NCBI GenBank assembly: GCA_964549065.1
Contig: CAZJUC010000094.1
Coordinates: 1 to 11,819, forward strand
Length of the DNA: 11,819 bases
Reading direction: 5' to 3'
Source: Sva-07 sp964549065
GTDB taxonomy: Bacteria > Actinomycetota > Acidimicrobiia > Acidimicrobiales > Ilumatobacteraceae
Each line of letters begins with the position of its first letter. Position 1 is the first letter of the stretch. The notes below the pieces were generated by a model. It made no database searches, was not told the origin of the DNA, and was given only the letters and a program-made list of their open reading frames with translations. This document shows, one piece after another, positions 6,750-11,819 of the stretch. The position numbers were made by a program, and so were the translations under genes.

Positions 6750-7736
6750 CTACGTTCCGGCGAGTTCGGCGACGACGGGAGCGAACGCTTCGATGTCCTC
6801 GCCGCCGACGATCACATAGCTGAAGCCGTACTGCTCGCGGCGGGCGAGGAGGTCGTCGACGATCTGCGCCGCGCTGCCGATCAACGCGAACGGCGAGGCG
6901 GCGATCATTGCCTCGTCGACACCGACCATCGCCGCCATCGCGGCGAGTTGTCCGGCACGGTCGTCGGTGACGCTCACGAAGAAGGTGCGGATGTTCATCT
7001 CGATGTGTTCGAGACGGCCGGCCGCCCGGGCGGCCTCCGCGACGATGGCGACCTTCGACGTGACCGCCTCGGCGGTCATCGTGGCCACCGCTTCCGGCCC
7101 GATCACGCCGGCGTCGAGAGTGCCGTTGACCCCGACGATGTCGGCTTCGCGGGCGGCGATGCCGAGCACCCGTTTGCCGCCGCCTCCGATCAGGATCGGC
7201 GGAGCGGGGGACTGCAGCGGCTTGGGAAGGCCGTCGTAGCCGGTGATCGAATAGTGCTCGCCGCTGAAGTCGAACGGTCCTGGCGCCAGCGCGCCGCGCA
7301 GGACGGCGAGACCTTCGACGAACCGGTCGATACGCACCCCGGGTCGGTCGTAGACGAGGCCGAGCTGCTCGTAGTCGGAGATCATCCAGCCGGCCCCGAG
7401 ACCGATCTCGACTCGCCCGTCCGACAGCACGTCCATGGTGGCGAGTTCCTTGGCGAGGATCGCAGGGTGCTTGTAGTCGTTGTCGAACACGAGTGCGCCG
7501 GCGCGCAGGGTGGTGGTGGCGTCGAGTACGGCCTGCAGCGCCGGCATCGGAGCCAGCTGGCCACCGAAGTGGTCGGGCATGGTCGCCACGTCGTAGCCGA
7601 GGGTCTCGACCCGACGGGCCGTCTCGGCCCACTCCCCACCGGTTGCAGCCGTGCTGAGCTGCACCCCGAAGCGAAAGGGTTTCACCGGAAAGGGCGACGA
7701 CAGCTCGGACGACAGTTCGGACGACGGCTCGGACAT
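6750..7736 (-). CDS. LLM-class (probably F420-dependent) oxidoreductase
   Basis: The 328-residue protein has the luciferase-like TIM-barrel pattern: FGVQLSTA (23-30), LGYDVATMPDHF (46-57), HPAILAKELATMDVLSDGR (90-108), EIGLGAGW (110-117), and PPILIGGGGKRVLGIAAREA (179-198). The GGGG-(K/R)-R-V-L stretch recalls the actinobacterial F420 subfamily typified by MSMEG_2516 (TIGR03621). Such enzymes move hydride between reduced F420 and an organic substrate in the cytoplasm; here the substrate is unknown, and FMN use cannot be excluded. The start ATG at 7736 is supported by a TACCGT box seven bases upstream. The first 14 residues are a low-complexity Ser-Glu-Leu tail encoded by a 12-bp tandem repeat; the fold begins near residue 20. 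It forms a likely operon with the Gfo/Idh/MocA-like gene, nine bases downstream, and diverges from the PBP gene. Confidence 0.9.
   Translation of the reverse strand: MSEPSSELSSELSSPFPVKPFRFGVQLSTAATGGEWAETARRVETLGYDVATMPDHFGGQLAPMPALQAVLDATTTLRAGALVFDNDYKHPAILAKELATMDVLSDGRVEIGLGAGWMISDYEQLGLVYDRPGVRIDRFVEGLAVLRGALAPGPFDFSGEHYSITGYDGLPKPLQSPAPPILIGGGGKRVLGIAAREADIVGVNGTLDAGVIGPEAVATMTAEAVTSKVAIVAEAARAAGRLEHIEMNIRTFFVSVTDDRAGQLAAMAAMVGVDEAMIAASPFALIGSAAQIVDDLLARREQYGFSYVIVGGEDIEAFAPVVAELAGT
7698..7733 (-). repeat. Three tandem 12-bp repeats at the 5' end of the F420-type gene
   Basis: Directly after the ATG the minus strand carries three adjacent copies of TCCGARCYGTCG, coding SEPS-SELS-SELS. 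The copies differ at only two positions. Because the unit is a multiple of three, copy-number change would vary the length of the N-terminal tail without a frameshift. Confidence 0.7.
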
Positions 7737-7743
7737 GGCGTCG

Positions 7744-7749
7744 ACGGTA
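7744..7749 (-). promoter_or_regulatory. Candidate -10 box for the F420-type oxidoreductase operon
   Basis: The minus strand reads TACCGT, then seven bases (CGACGCC), then the ATG at 7736. The TAnnnT match and spacing fit a leaderless transcript, and no Shine-Dalgarno lies in between. A weak TCGACC lies about 15 bases further upstream, a poor -35 match. Confidence 0.45.
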
Positions 7750-7809
7750 GTGCGTGGCGGTGCTGGTCGACTCGCCGGGCCCTGCCGTCACGGCCGGCGG
7801 ACCCCCCAG

Positions 7810-7815
7810 TAACGT
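7810..7815 (+). promoter_or_regulatory. Candidate -10 box for the PBP gene
   Basis: TAACGT fits TAnnnT and lies ten bases before the GTG at 7826. If used, the transcript would begin at or within a few bases of that codon, supporting 7826 as the start over the earlier GTGs at 7754 and 7814. The spacing is longer than at other starts here, so this is tentative. Confidence 0.3.
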
Positions 7816-7825
7816 GGCGTCCACT

Positions 7826-10054
7826 GTGCGTGTGCTCGGCTTGCTCCCCAGACTGCTGCTCGTGGTGGCAGCCGGCGCGCTGCTGCTCACCGCCACGGTC
7901 GTCGGCATCGCGCCGCGGGTGTGGTCCACGGCCAACGCCCACGAAGAGTTGCCGGTGGTGCTGCCCGAGTTCGAGGCGCTCGCCCAGCGCACCTACGTCT
8001 ACGACGTCAACGGTCAGGAGATCGCGTTCTACGAACTCGAGAACTCCCAACCGATGGCCTTCGACGACATCCCCCGAGCAGTGATCGACGCGTTCCTCGT
8101 GGTGGAGGACAAGGAGTTCTTCACCCACGACGGCATCAACATCCGAAGCCTGGTGCGAGCGACGTTGTCCAACTTCGCCTCCGACGCACCACAGCAGGGT
8201 GCCTCCACCATCACCATGCAGGTCGCGAAGAACGACTTCCTCGCCGGCCTCGAACGTGACGGTCGCTACAAGTTGCTGCAGATGCACTACGCCCGCATGC
8301 TCGAGAACCAGATGTCGAAGCAGGACATCATGGCGCGCTACCTGAACACGGTGTTCTTCGGCAACAACGCCTACGGCATCCAGGCAGCAGCCGAGACGTA
8401 CTTCGGCAAGTCGGCCGGCGAGCTCACGTTCATCGAGTCGGCGTTCCTCGCCGGGCTGGTGCGCTCGCCGTCGGGTTTCGACCCGATCAACGAGCCCGAA
8501 CGCAGCCGTGCCCGCTGGCTACAGGTACTCGAACGGCTCGTCGACGAAGAGCAGATCACCGAGGTCGAAGCCGAAGAGCTCGCCGAGGAGTTCGTCCTGC
8601 CGTCACGGGTGAAGAGCCTGCCCGATCGGTCGTTCTCGCGCACCTACTTCACCGAGGCGCTTCGCGACTACCTGCTCAACAAGACCGACATCCTCGGCGA
8701 CACCTACCAGGAGCGCTACAACCAGCTCTTCCGAGGTGGCTTGCGCATCCACACCACCCTCGACGCCAATCTGCAGGCCCTCGCCGAACAGGCCCGCAAC
8801 GAGTTGCCCGACACACCGTCGATTCTCGGGGCCACCTTCGACGCATCGATCGTGTCGCTCGACTCGACGTCGGGTGCCATCCGCGTGATGGTGGGTGGGC
8901 GCGGGTTCGTTCCGAACGAGCGCGAGGTGAACATGGCGCTGTCGCCGCGTCAGACCGGCTCGAGCGTCAAGATGTTCATCCTGGCAGCGGCCGTGCAGGC
9001 CGGGGCGCAAGCCAACGACGTGCTCGACGGCACCCGGCCGTGCATCCTGCCGAACCCCGGCAACGAGGACGAGCCGTTCGAGATCCGCGACGCCGTGAAT
9101 CGCGGGGTCGTGACGTTGCAGGAGCACACCACTGCCTCGATCAACTGTGCCTTCGGGCGCCTGTCGCAGATCGTCGGGCTCAACCGGGTGGTCGACACGA
9201 TCTATCGCATGTCGGAGTCGCCGTACCTGTACCGCGAGCAGCCGCGATCCGAGCGCCGGCCGGTCGAGCCGTTCGCCAGCCTGGCCACCGGCGCCAACGA
9301 GATGTCTCCGCTCGACATGGCAGCGGGCGTGCAGACCCTGGCCAACGAAGGCCTGCACCACGAGCCGTACTACGTCGACTTCATCGACGGTCCCGACGGC
9401 GAACGTCTCTTCACCCACCTCGATCCCGGCTCGCAGGTGCTCGATCGGGAGGCGGCGCTGACCACCGTCGACATCATGAAGGGTCCGATCTACGGAGGCG
9501 GTACCGGGCGTCGCGCCGCGTTCGAGAACCGGCGCCCGGCCTTCGGCAAGACCGGCACCCAGCAGGACAACACCAACGCCTGGTTCGTCGGCGGCACGCG
9601 TCAGCTGTCGACGGCGGTGTGGGTGGGCGACCCGAACGCGTACACGCCGATGCAGCGCATCCCGGAGTTCGTCGCCGAGGGATACGGCCGCAACGTGCAG
9701 GGCGGGCACTTCCCGGCCGTCATCTGGAACACGTTCATGGAGCCGGCGCACGTGTTCTTCCCGCCGACCGACTGGGAGCGCGTGCCACCCTCGCGACCGA
9801 ACGCCCGGCTGTTCCTTCCCGGCAACGAGTGCGAGTTCCGGGTCGTCGGTACCCGCGTCATCCCGCCGGTCGTCGATCCGAATGCGCCGCCCACCACGGT
9901 GCCCGAAGGTGAGGCGCCGCCGGAGACGGTGCCTCCGGTCACGGTCCCGATCGTCGAGTCGGTACAGGTGGGCACCACGATCCCGCCGGACAACCTCGAC
10001 CCGCTGGCGCCGCTGCCGTCGCTGCCCATCAACACCCCGCTCGTGCCCTGCTGA
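7826..10054 (+). CDS. Class A penicillin-binding protein with unusual glycosyltransferase motifs
   Basis: A bifunctional-type peptidoglycan synthase anchored in the membrane. From GTG 7826 it has 742 residues: a membrane anchor (about 4-28), a GT51 glycosyltransferase domain, a transpeptidase domain and a Pro/Thr/Val-rich tail ending in Cys. GT motif 1 is intact (VEDKEFFTHDG, Glu94). Motif 2 reads GASTITMQ, with Met131 (8216-8218) where Gln is usual. Motif 3, normally RKxxE, reads YKLLQ, with Gln152 (8279-8281) for the second conserved Glu. The transpeptidase triad is complete: SSVK (Ser379, 8960), SIN (Ser438, 9137) and KTGT (Lys575, 9548). Cross-linking is thus expected, while glycan polymerisation is doubtful. 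The start is uncertain: GTGs at 7754, 7814 and 7832 are alternatives, and 7826 puts an Arg-containing start right before the anchor. It diverges from the F420-type operon and lies 28 bases before the zinc-ribbon gene. Confidence 0.93.
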   Translation: MRVLGLLPRLLLVVAAGALLLTATVVGIAPRVWSTANAHEELPVVLPEFEALAQRTYVYDVNGQEIAFYELENSQPMAFDDIPRAVIDAFLVVEDKEFFTHDGINIRSLVRATLSNFASDAPQQGASTITMQVAKNDFLAGLERDGRYKLLQMHYARMLENQMSKQDIMARYLNTVFFGNNAYGIQAAAETYFGKSAGELTFIESAFLAGLVRSPSGFDPINEPERSRARWLQVLERLVDEEQITEVEAEELAEEFVLPSRVKSLPDRSFSRTYFTEALRDYLLNKTDILGDTYQERYNQLFRGGLRIHTTLDANLQALAEQARNELPDTPSILGATFDASIVSLDSTSGAIRVMVGGRGFVPNEREVNMALSPRQTGSSVKMFILAAAVQAGAQANDVLDGTRPCILPNPGNEDEPFEIRDAVNRGVVTLQEHTTASINCAFGRLSQIVGLNRVVDTIYRMSESPYLYREQPRSERRPVEPFASLATGANEMSPLDMAAGVQTLANEGLHHEPYYVDFIDGPDGERLFTHLDPGSQVLDREAALTTVDIMKGPIYGGGTGRRAAFENRRPAFGKTGTQQDNTNAWFVGGTRQLSTAVWVGDPNAYTPMQRIPEFVAEGYGRNVQGGHFPAVIWNTFMEPAHVFFPPTDWERVPPSRPNARLFLPGNECEFRVVGTRVIPPVVDPNAPPTTVPEGEAPPETVPPVTVPIVESVQVGTTIPPDNLDPLAPLPSLPINTPLVPC

Positions 10055-10068
10055 TCGCTCGCAGCTGG

Positions 10069-10074
10069 CACACT
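10069..10074 (+). promoter_or_regulatory. Weak candidate -10 box for the zinc-ribbon gene
   Basis: CACACT keeps A2 and T6 of a -10 hexamer and lies eight bases before the ATG at 10083, with no Shine-Dalgarno between. The first base is wrong for TAnnnT, and the gene could instead be read through from the PBP gene 28 bases upstream. Confidence 0.25.
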
Positions 10075-10082
10075 GGTCGGCA

Positions 10083-10826
10083 ATGACCGACACCGCCGAG
10101 AGCGCCGCCAGCGAACCGAGCACGATTCCCGAGCTGCTCCTGGCGCTCCAGGAGGTCGACACGCGCGCCGACCAGCTCGGCCACCGGCGCGAGAAGTCGC
10201 CGCTGCGCGACGACCTCATTGCCGCGACGGGCTTCGTGCGCGCCTGGGAGCAGCGGCGAACTGCGTTGCGTGCACGCATCGACGAGTTGGGAACCTCGAT
10301 CGAGCAGGCCGAGGAGCGCGGCGCGGAGCTGCTCGCCCATCGCCAGCGGCTGGAGCAGCAGATGAAGACGGTGATCGCTCCTCGGGAGGCCGAAGCGTTG
10401 ATGAACGAGATGGCCACGCTCGGCGGGCAGATCGACGAACTCGACGTGGTCGAGCTGGAAGCGCTCGAGGAGCAAGCCACCCTCGATGACGAACTCGCAG
10501 CCCACGTGCAGGACGAGGAGCAGCTGCGCCAACGATTCGCTCAGGCCGACGACGCGCTCGCCGCCGAGGTCGGTGACATCGACCGCGAGCTGGCGTCGCT
10601 GGACGACGAGCGCGCGTCCTTGCGCGCCCAGGTGCCCGATTCGTTGCTGGCCACCTACGACCGCAAGCGGGCCGCGCTGGGGGTGGCTGTCGCTCGGCTG
10701 GTCGGTAAACAGTGCCAGGGGTGCCACCTCGAGCTGTCCGCCGCCGAGATCGACACGGTCAAGGACGAGGCCGCCGACACCGGTGTCACCGACTGTCCCG
10801 ACTGCGGCCGGCTCCTCATCGTCTGA
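10083..10826 (+). CDS. Coiled-coil protein with C-terminal C4 zinc ribbon (DUF164 / zf-RING_7 type)
   Basis: The 247-residue protein is mostly charged heptad-like helix from about 15 to 185, rich in Glu, Leu, Arg and Ala, predicting a long antiparallel coiled coil. A C-terminal zinc ribbon follows, with CQGC (Cys211, Cys214) and CPDC (Cys238, Cys241). This is the layout of the widespread DUF164 family, which includes chlamydial CdsZ (CT398) and mycobacterial Rv2229c; its biochemical role in actinobacteria is not settled. In mycobacteria the Rv2229c gene is adjacent to Rv2228c, an RNase H fused to a histidine phosphatase. A histidine phosphatase gene also follows here, after one intervening gene, which supports the assignment. 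The ATG at 10083 is chosen because the frame upstream lies over the PBP tail. It has no signal peptide and is presumably cytoplasmic. Confidence 0.88.
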   Translation: MTDTAESAASEPSTIPELLLALQEVDTRADQLGHRREKSPLRDDLIAATGFVRAWEQRRTALRARIDELGTSIEQAEERGAELLAHRQRLEQQMKTVIAPREAEALMNEMATLGGQIDELDVVELEALEEQATLDDELAAHVQDEEQLRQRFAQADDALAAEVGDIDRELASLDDERASLRAQVPDSLLATYDRKRAALGVAVARLVGKQCQGCHLELSAAEIDTVKDEAADTGVTDCPDCGRLLIV

Positions 10827-10841
10827 CCCCGGTCGCTGCTC

Positions 10842-11330
10842 GTGTTCTTCTGGTTCATCGGTACCGCGATCGTGACCGTCGGGGTCGTCTTCCGCGACCC
10901 GCGCTTCGACAACCGGCTGCTGATCGTCGGGTCCGTGTTGCCGATCGTCGACGGCATCTTCGGTGGCGCCCGGGCATTGCACAGTCTCACGGTGAGCGTC
11001 GCGTTGTTGGCGGCGGTGATGCTCGCCACGGCGGGGCGCAAGCCGATCCGCAAGGTGCTGCTCGGCCTGCCGATCGGCATGATCCTGCACCTCGTGTTCG
11101 ATGGTGCCTGGAACAACACCGAGGTGTTCTGGTGGCCGTTCTTCGGGGTGTCGTTCGACGACGCACCGCTTCCGGTGCTCGATCGTGGATGGTGGAGCCT
11201 GCCGTTGGAGCTCGTCGGCGTGGGGATCTGCACGTGGCTGTGGCGTCACAACGGCCTGGGAGACCCTGCTCGGCGGGCGACGTTCCTGCACGACGGCCGG
11301 CTCGATTCGGTGCCCGAACGTCTGGGCTGA
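10842..11330 (+). CDS. Small multi-pass membrane protein, resembling DUF457/YdjM-type predicted hydrolases
   Basis: The 162-residue protein has about four hydrophobic stretches (3-17, 49-64, 72-90, 119-134). Polar residues are arranged around them: PIVDG with Asp37, ALHS with His47 and Ser48, LHLVFDGAW with His83 and Asp87, and FWWPFFG (96-102). This spaced Asp, His-Ser, His-x3-Asp and WWPF pattern recalls the DUF457/YdjM family of membrane-bound predicted metal-dependent hydrolases; the match is by pattern memory only, and no substrate can be named. The GTG at 10842 is the only usual start codon after the in-frame stop of the zinc-ribbon gene, 15 bases upstream, so the two are very likely co-transcribed. 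A histidine phosphatase follows after 37 bases. Confidence 0.75.
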   Translation: MFFWFIGTAIVTVGVVFRDPRFDNRLLIVGSVLPIVDGIFGGARALHSLTVSVALLAAVMLATAGRKPIRKVLLGLPIGMILHLVFDGAWNNTEVFWWPFFGVSFDDAPLPVLDRGWWSLPLELVGVGICTWLWRHNGLGDPARRATFLHDGRLDSVPERLG

Positions 11331-11332
11331 AT

Positions 11333-11356
11333 CCCACCGCACACGCGGGCTGTGGG
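11333..11356 (+). terminator. Hairpin in the gap before the histidine phosphatase
   Basis: CCCACCGC (11333-11340) can pair with GCTGTGGG (11349-11356) with one mismatch around an eight-base loop. It begins two bases after the membrane-protein stop and ends at the candidate -10 box of the next gene. No T-tract follows, so it is only a weak terminator or attenuator candidate. Confidence 0.25.
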
Positions 11357-11361
11357 ACACT
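11356..11361 (+). promoter_or_regulatory. Weak candidate -10 box for the histidine phosphatase
   Basis: GACACT keeps A2 and T6 and lies six bases before the GTG at 11368. The first base departs from TAnnnT. It overlaps the last base of the preceding hairpin. Confidence 0.22.
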
Positions 11362-11367
11362 GCCGAG

Positions 11368-11819
11368 GTGCTGATCCTCGTGCGTCACGGACGAACCCCG
11401 GCAAACGCGGCTGGACTGCTCCAAGGGCGCCTCGACCAGGATCTCGACGATCACGGTCGTGCGCAGGCGGTTGCCGTTGCCGGTCTGGTGCGGAGCTGGG
11501 GTGATGTCGATGCGGTGGTGTCGAGCCCGCTGAATCGGGCACGGCAGACCGCTGCAGCGTTCGAGCTGCCGTTCGAGACCGACGAGCGATGGCTGGAGTT
11601 GTCGTACGGCGAGTACGAAGGTGCCCCGCACACCCAGGTGCCGTCGGAGGTCTGGCAGCGGTGGCGGGACGACGCCCACTTCACGCCGGCGGGTGGTGAG
11701 TCGCTCGCGGCCCTCGACGAGCGGGTGCGCGCCGCCTGCGTCGACCTCGTCGAGCGCGCAGCCGACGAGAACGTGGTGGTGGTGAGCCATGTGTCGCCGA
11801 TGAAGTCGGCGGTGGCGTG
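11368..11819 (+). CDS. Histidine phosphatase / phosphoglycerate mutase-like protein, cut by the right edge
   Basis: From the GTG at 11368 the frame is open to the window end, giving 150 residues without a stop, so the 3' end is missing. The branch-1 histidine phosphatase active site is complete: LVRHGRT (4-10) with Arg6 and phospho-acceptor His7, SSPLNRARQTA (52-62) with Arg57, WLELSYGEYEG (75-85) with the proton-donor Glu77, and VSHVSPMK (139-146) with His141. Family members act as phosphatases on small metabolites (for example alpha-ribazole phosphate, CobC type) or as mutases; the substrate cannot be told here. Mycobacterial Rv2228c, beside the DUF164 gene Rv2229c, ends in such a domain, so this could be a stand-alone relative without the RNase H part. 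The GTG puts the RHG motif at residue 6, as usual. Confidence 0.92.
   Translation, partial: MLILVRHGRTPANAAGLLQGRLDQDLDDHGRAQAVAVAGLVRSWGDVDAVVSSPLNRARQTAAAFELPFETDERWLELSYGEYEGAPHTQVPSEVWQRWRDDAHFTPAGGESLAALDERVRAACVDLVERAADENVVVVSHVSPMKSAVA

Noticed and set aside
7754..7825. Longer PBP start at GTG 7754
   Set aside because: It would add 24 residues of Pro/Gly-rich sequence before the membrane anchor and start only 18 bases from the divergent gene's ATG, inside its promoter region. It is not excluded, but is less likely.
5953..7992. 679-codon minus-strand frame across the two oxidoreductase genes
   Set aside because: Arg-rich, low-complexity translation in an alternate frame of two well-supported genes on the same strand.
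8603..10480. 625-codon open frame on the minus strand across the PBP gene
   Set aside because: It crosses the PBP transpeptidase motifs and the zinc-ribbon gene start in antisense; its composition is a GC-rich shadow with no motif.
1..11819. CRISPR array, insertion sequence, prophage or defence island
   Set aside because: No regularly spaced repeats, transposase motifs, tRNA-linked att sites or defence-type domains were seen; all genes are core-type with uniform composition.

Overview
The window is a densely coding, GC-rich stretch of a bacterial chromosome with eight complete genes and two cut by the window edges. An F420-type luciferase-like oxidoreductase, a class A PBP with a Pro/Thr/Val tail, and a DUF164 zinc-ribbon protein followed shortly by a histidine phosphatase all suggest a high-GC actinobacterium. 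Acidimicrobiia such as Ilumatobacter relatives are my best guess, but this is inference from gene character and not a phylogenetic placement. I see no mobile elements, tRNA or rRNA genes, CRISPR arrays or prophage signs, and no gene-free stretch over 300 bases.

Layout. Positions 1-42 hold the first codons of a minus-strand gene. Positions 105-2927 (minus) encode phosphoenolpyruvate carboxylase. Divergent from it, across a 72-base gap, are glgA (3000-4385) and glgC (4446-5675), the ADP-glucose route to glycogen. glgC meets a minus-strand pair head-on with 3 bases between the stop codons. In transcription order that pair is an F420-type oxidoreductase (7736-6750) and a Gfo/Idh/MocA-like protein (6740-5679). 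Divergent from the pair is a class A penicillin-binding protein (about 7826-10054). It is followed on the same strand by a coiled-coil zinc-ribbon protein (10083-10826), a small membrane protein (10842-11330) and a histidine phosphatase that runs off the right edge (11368 onward).

How the genes relate. ppc and glgA/glgC sit at a carbon branch point: PEP carboxylation refills the TCA cycle, while GlgC and GlgA store glucose as glycogen. The oxidoreductase pair looks like a two-gene operon of unknown substrate. The PBP builds the cell wall.

Most worth a second look. (1) Several genes lack a Shine-Dalgarno and carry a TAnnnT-like -10 box 6-8 bases before the start codon, the pattern of leaderless transcripts. 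(2) Three enzymes keep their family fold signatures but lack a hallmark residue: GlgA has Ala for the KxGGL lysine, the Gfo/Idh/MocA protein has EAP for EKP, and the PBP has Gln for the second glycosyltransferase glutamate. (3) A symmetric hairpin holds both stop codons of the convergent glgC and oxidoreductase genes in its loop. I did not find a convincing new multi-gene system; this is mostly core metabolism with unusual details.
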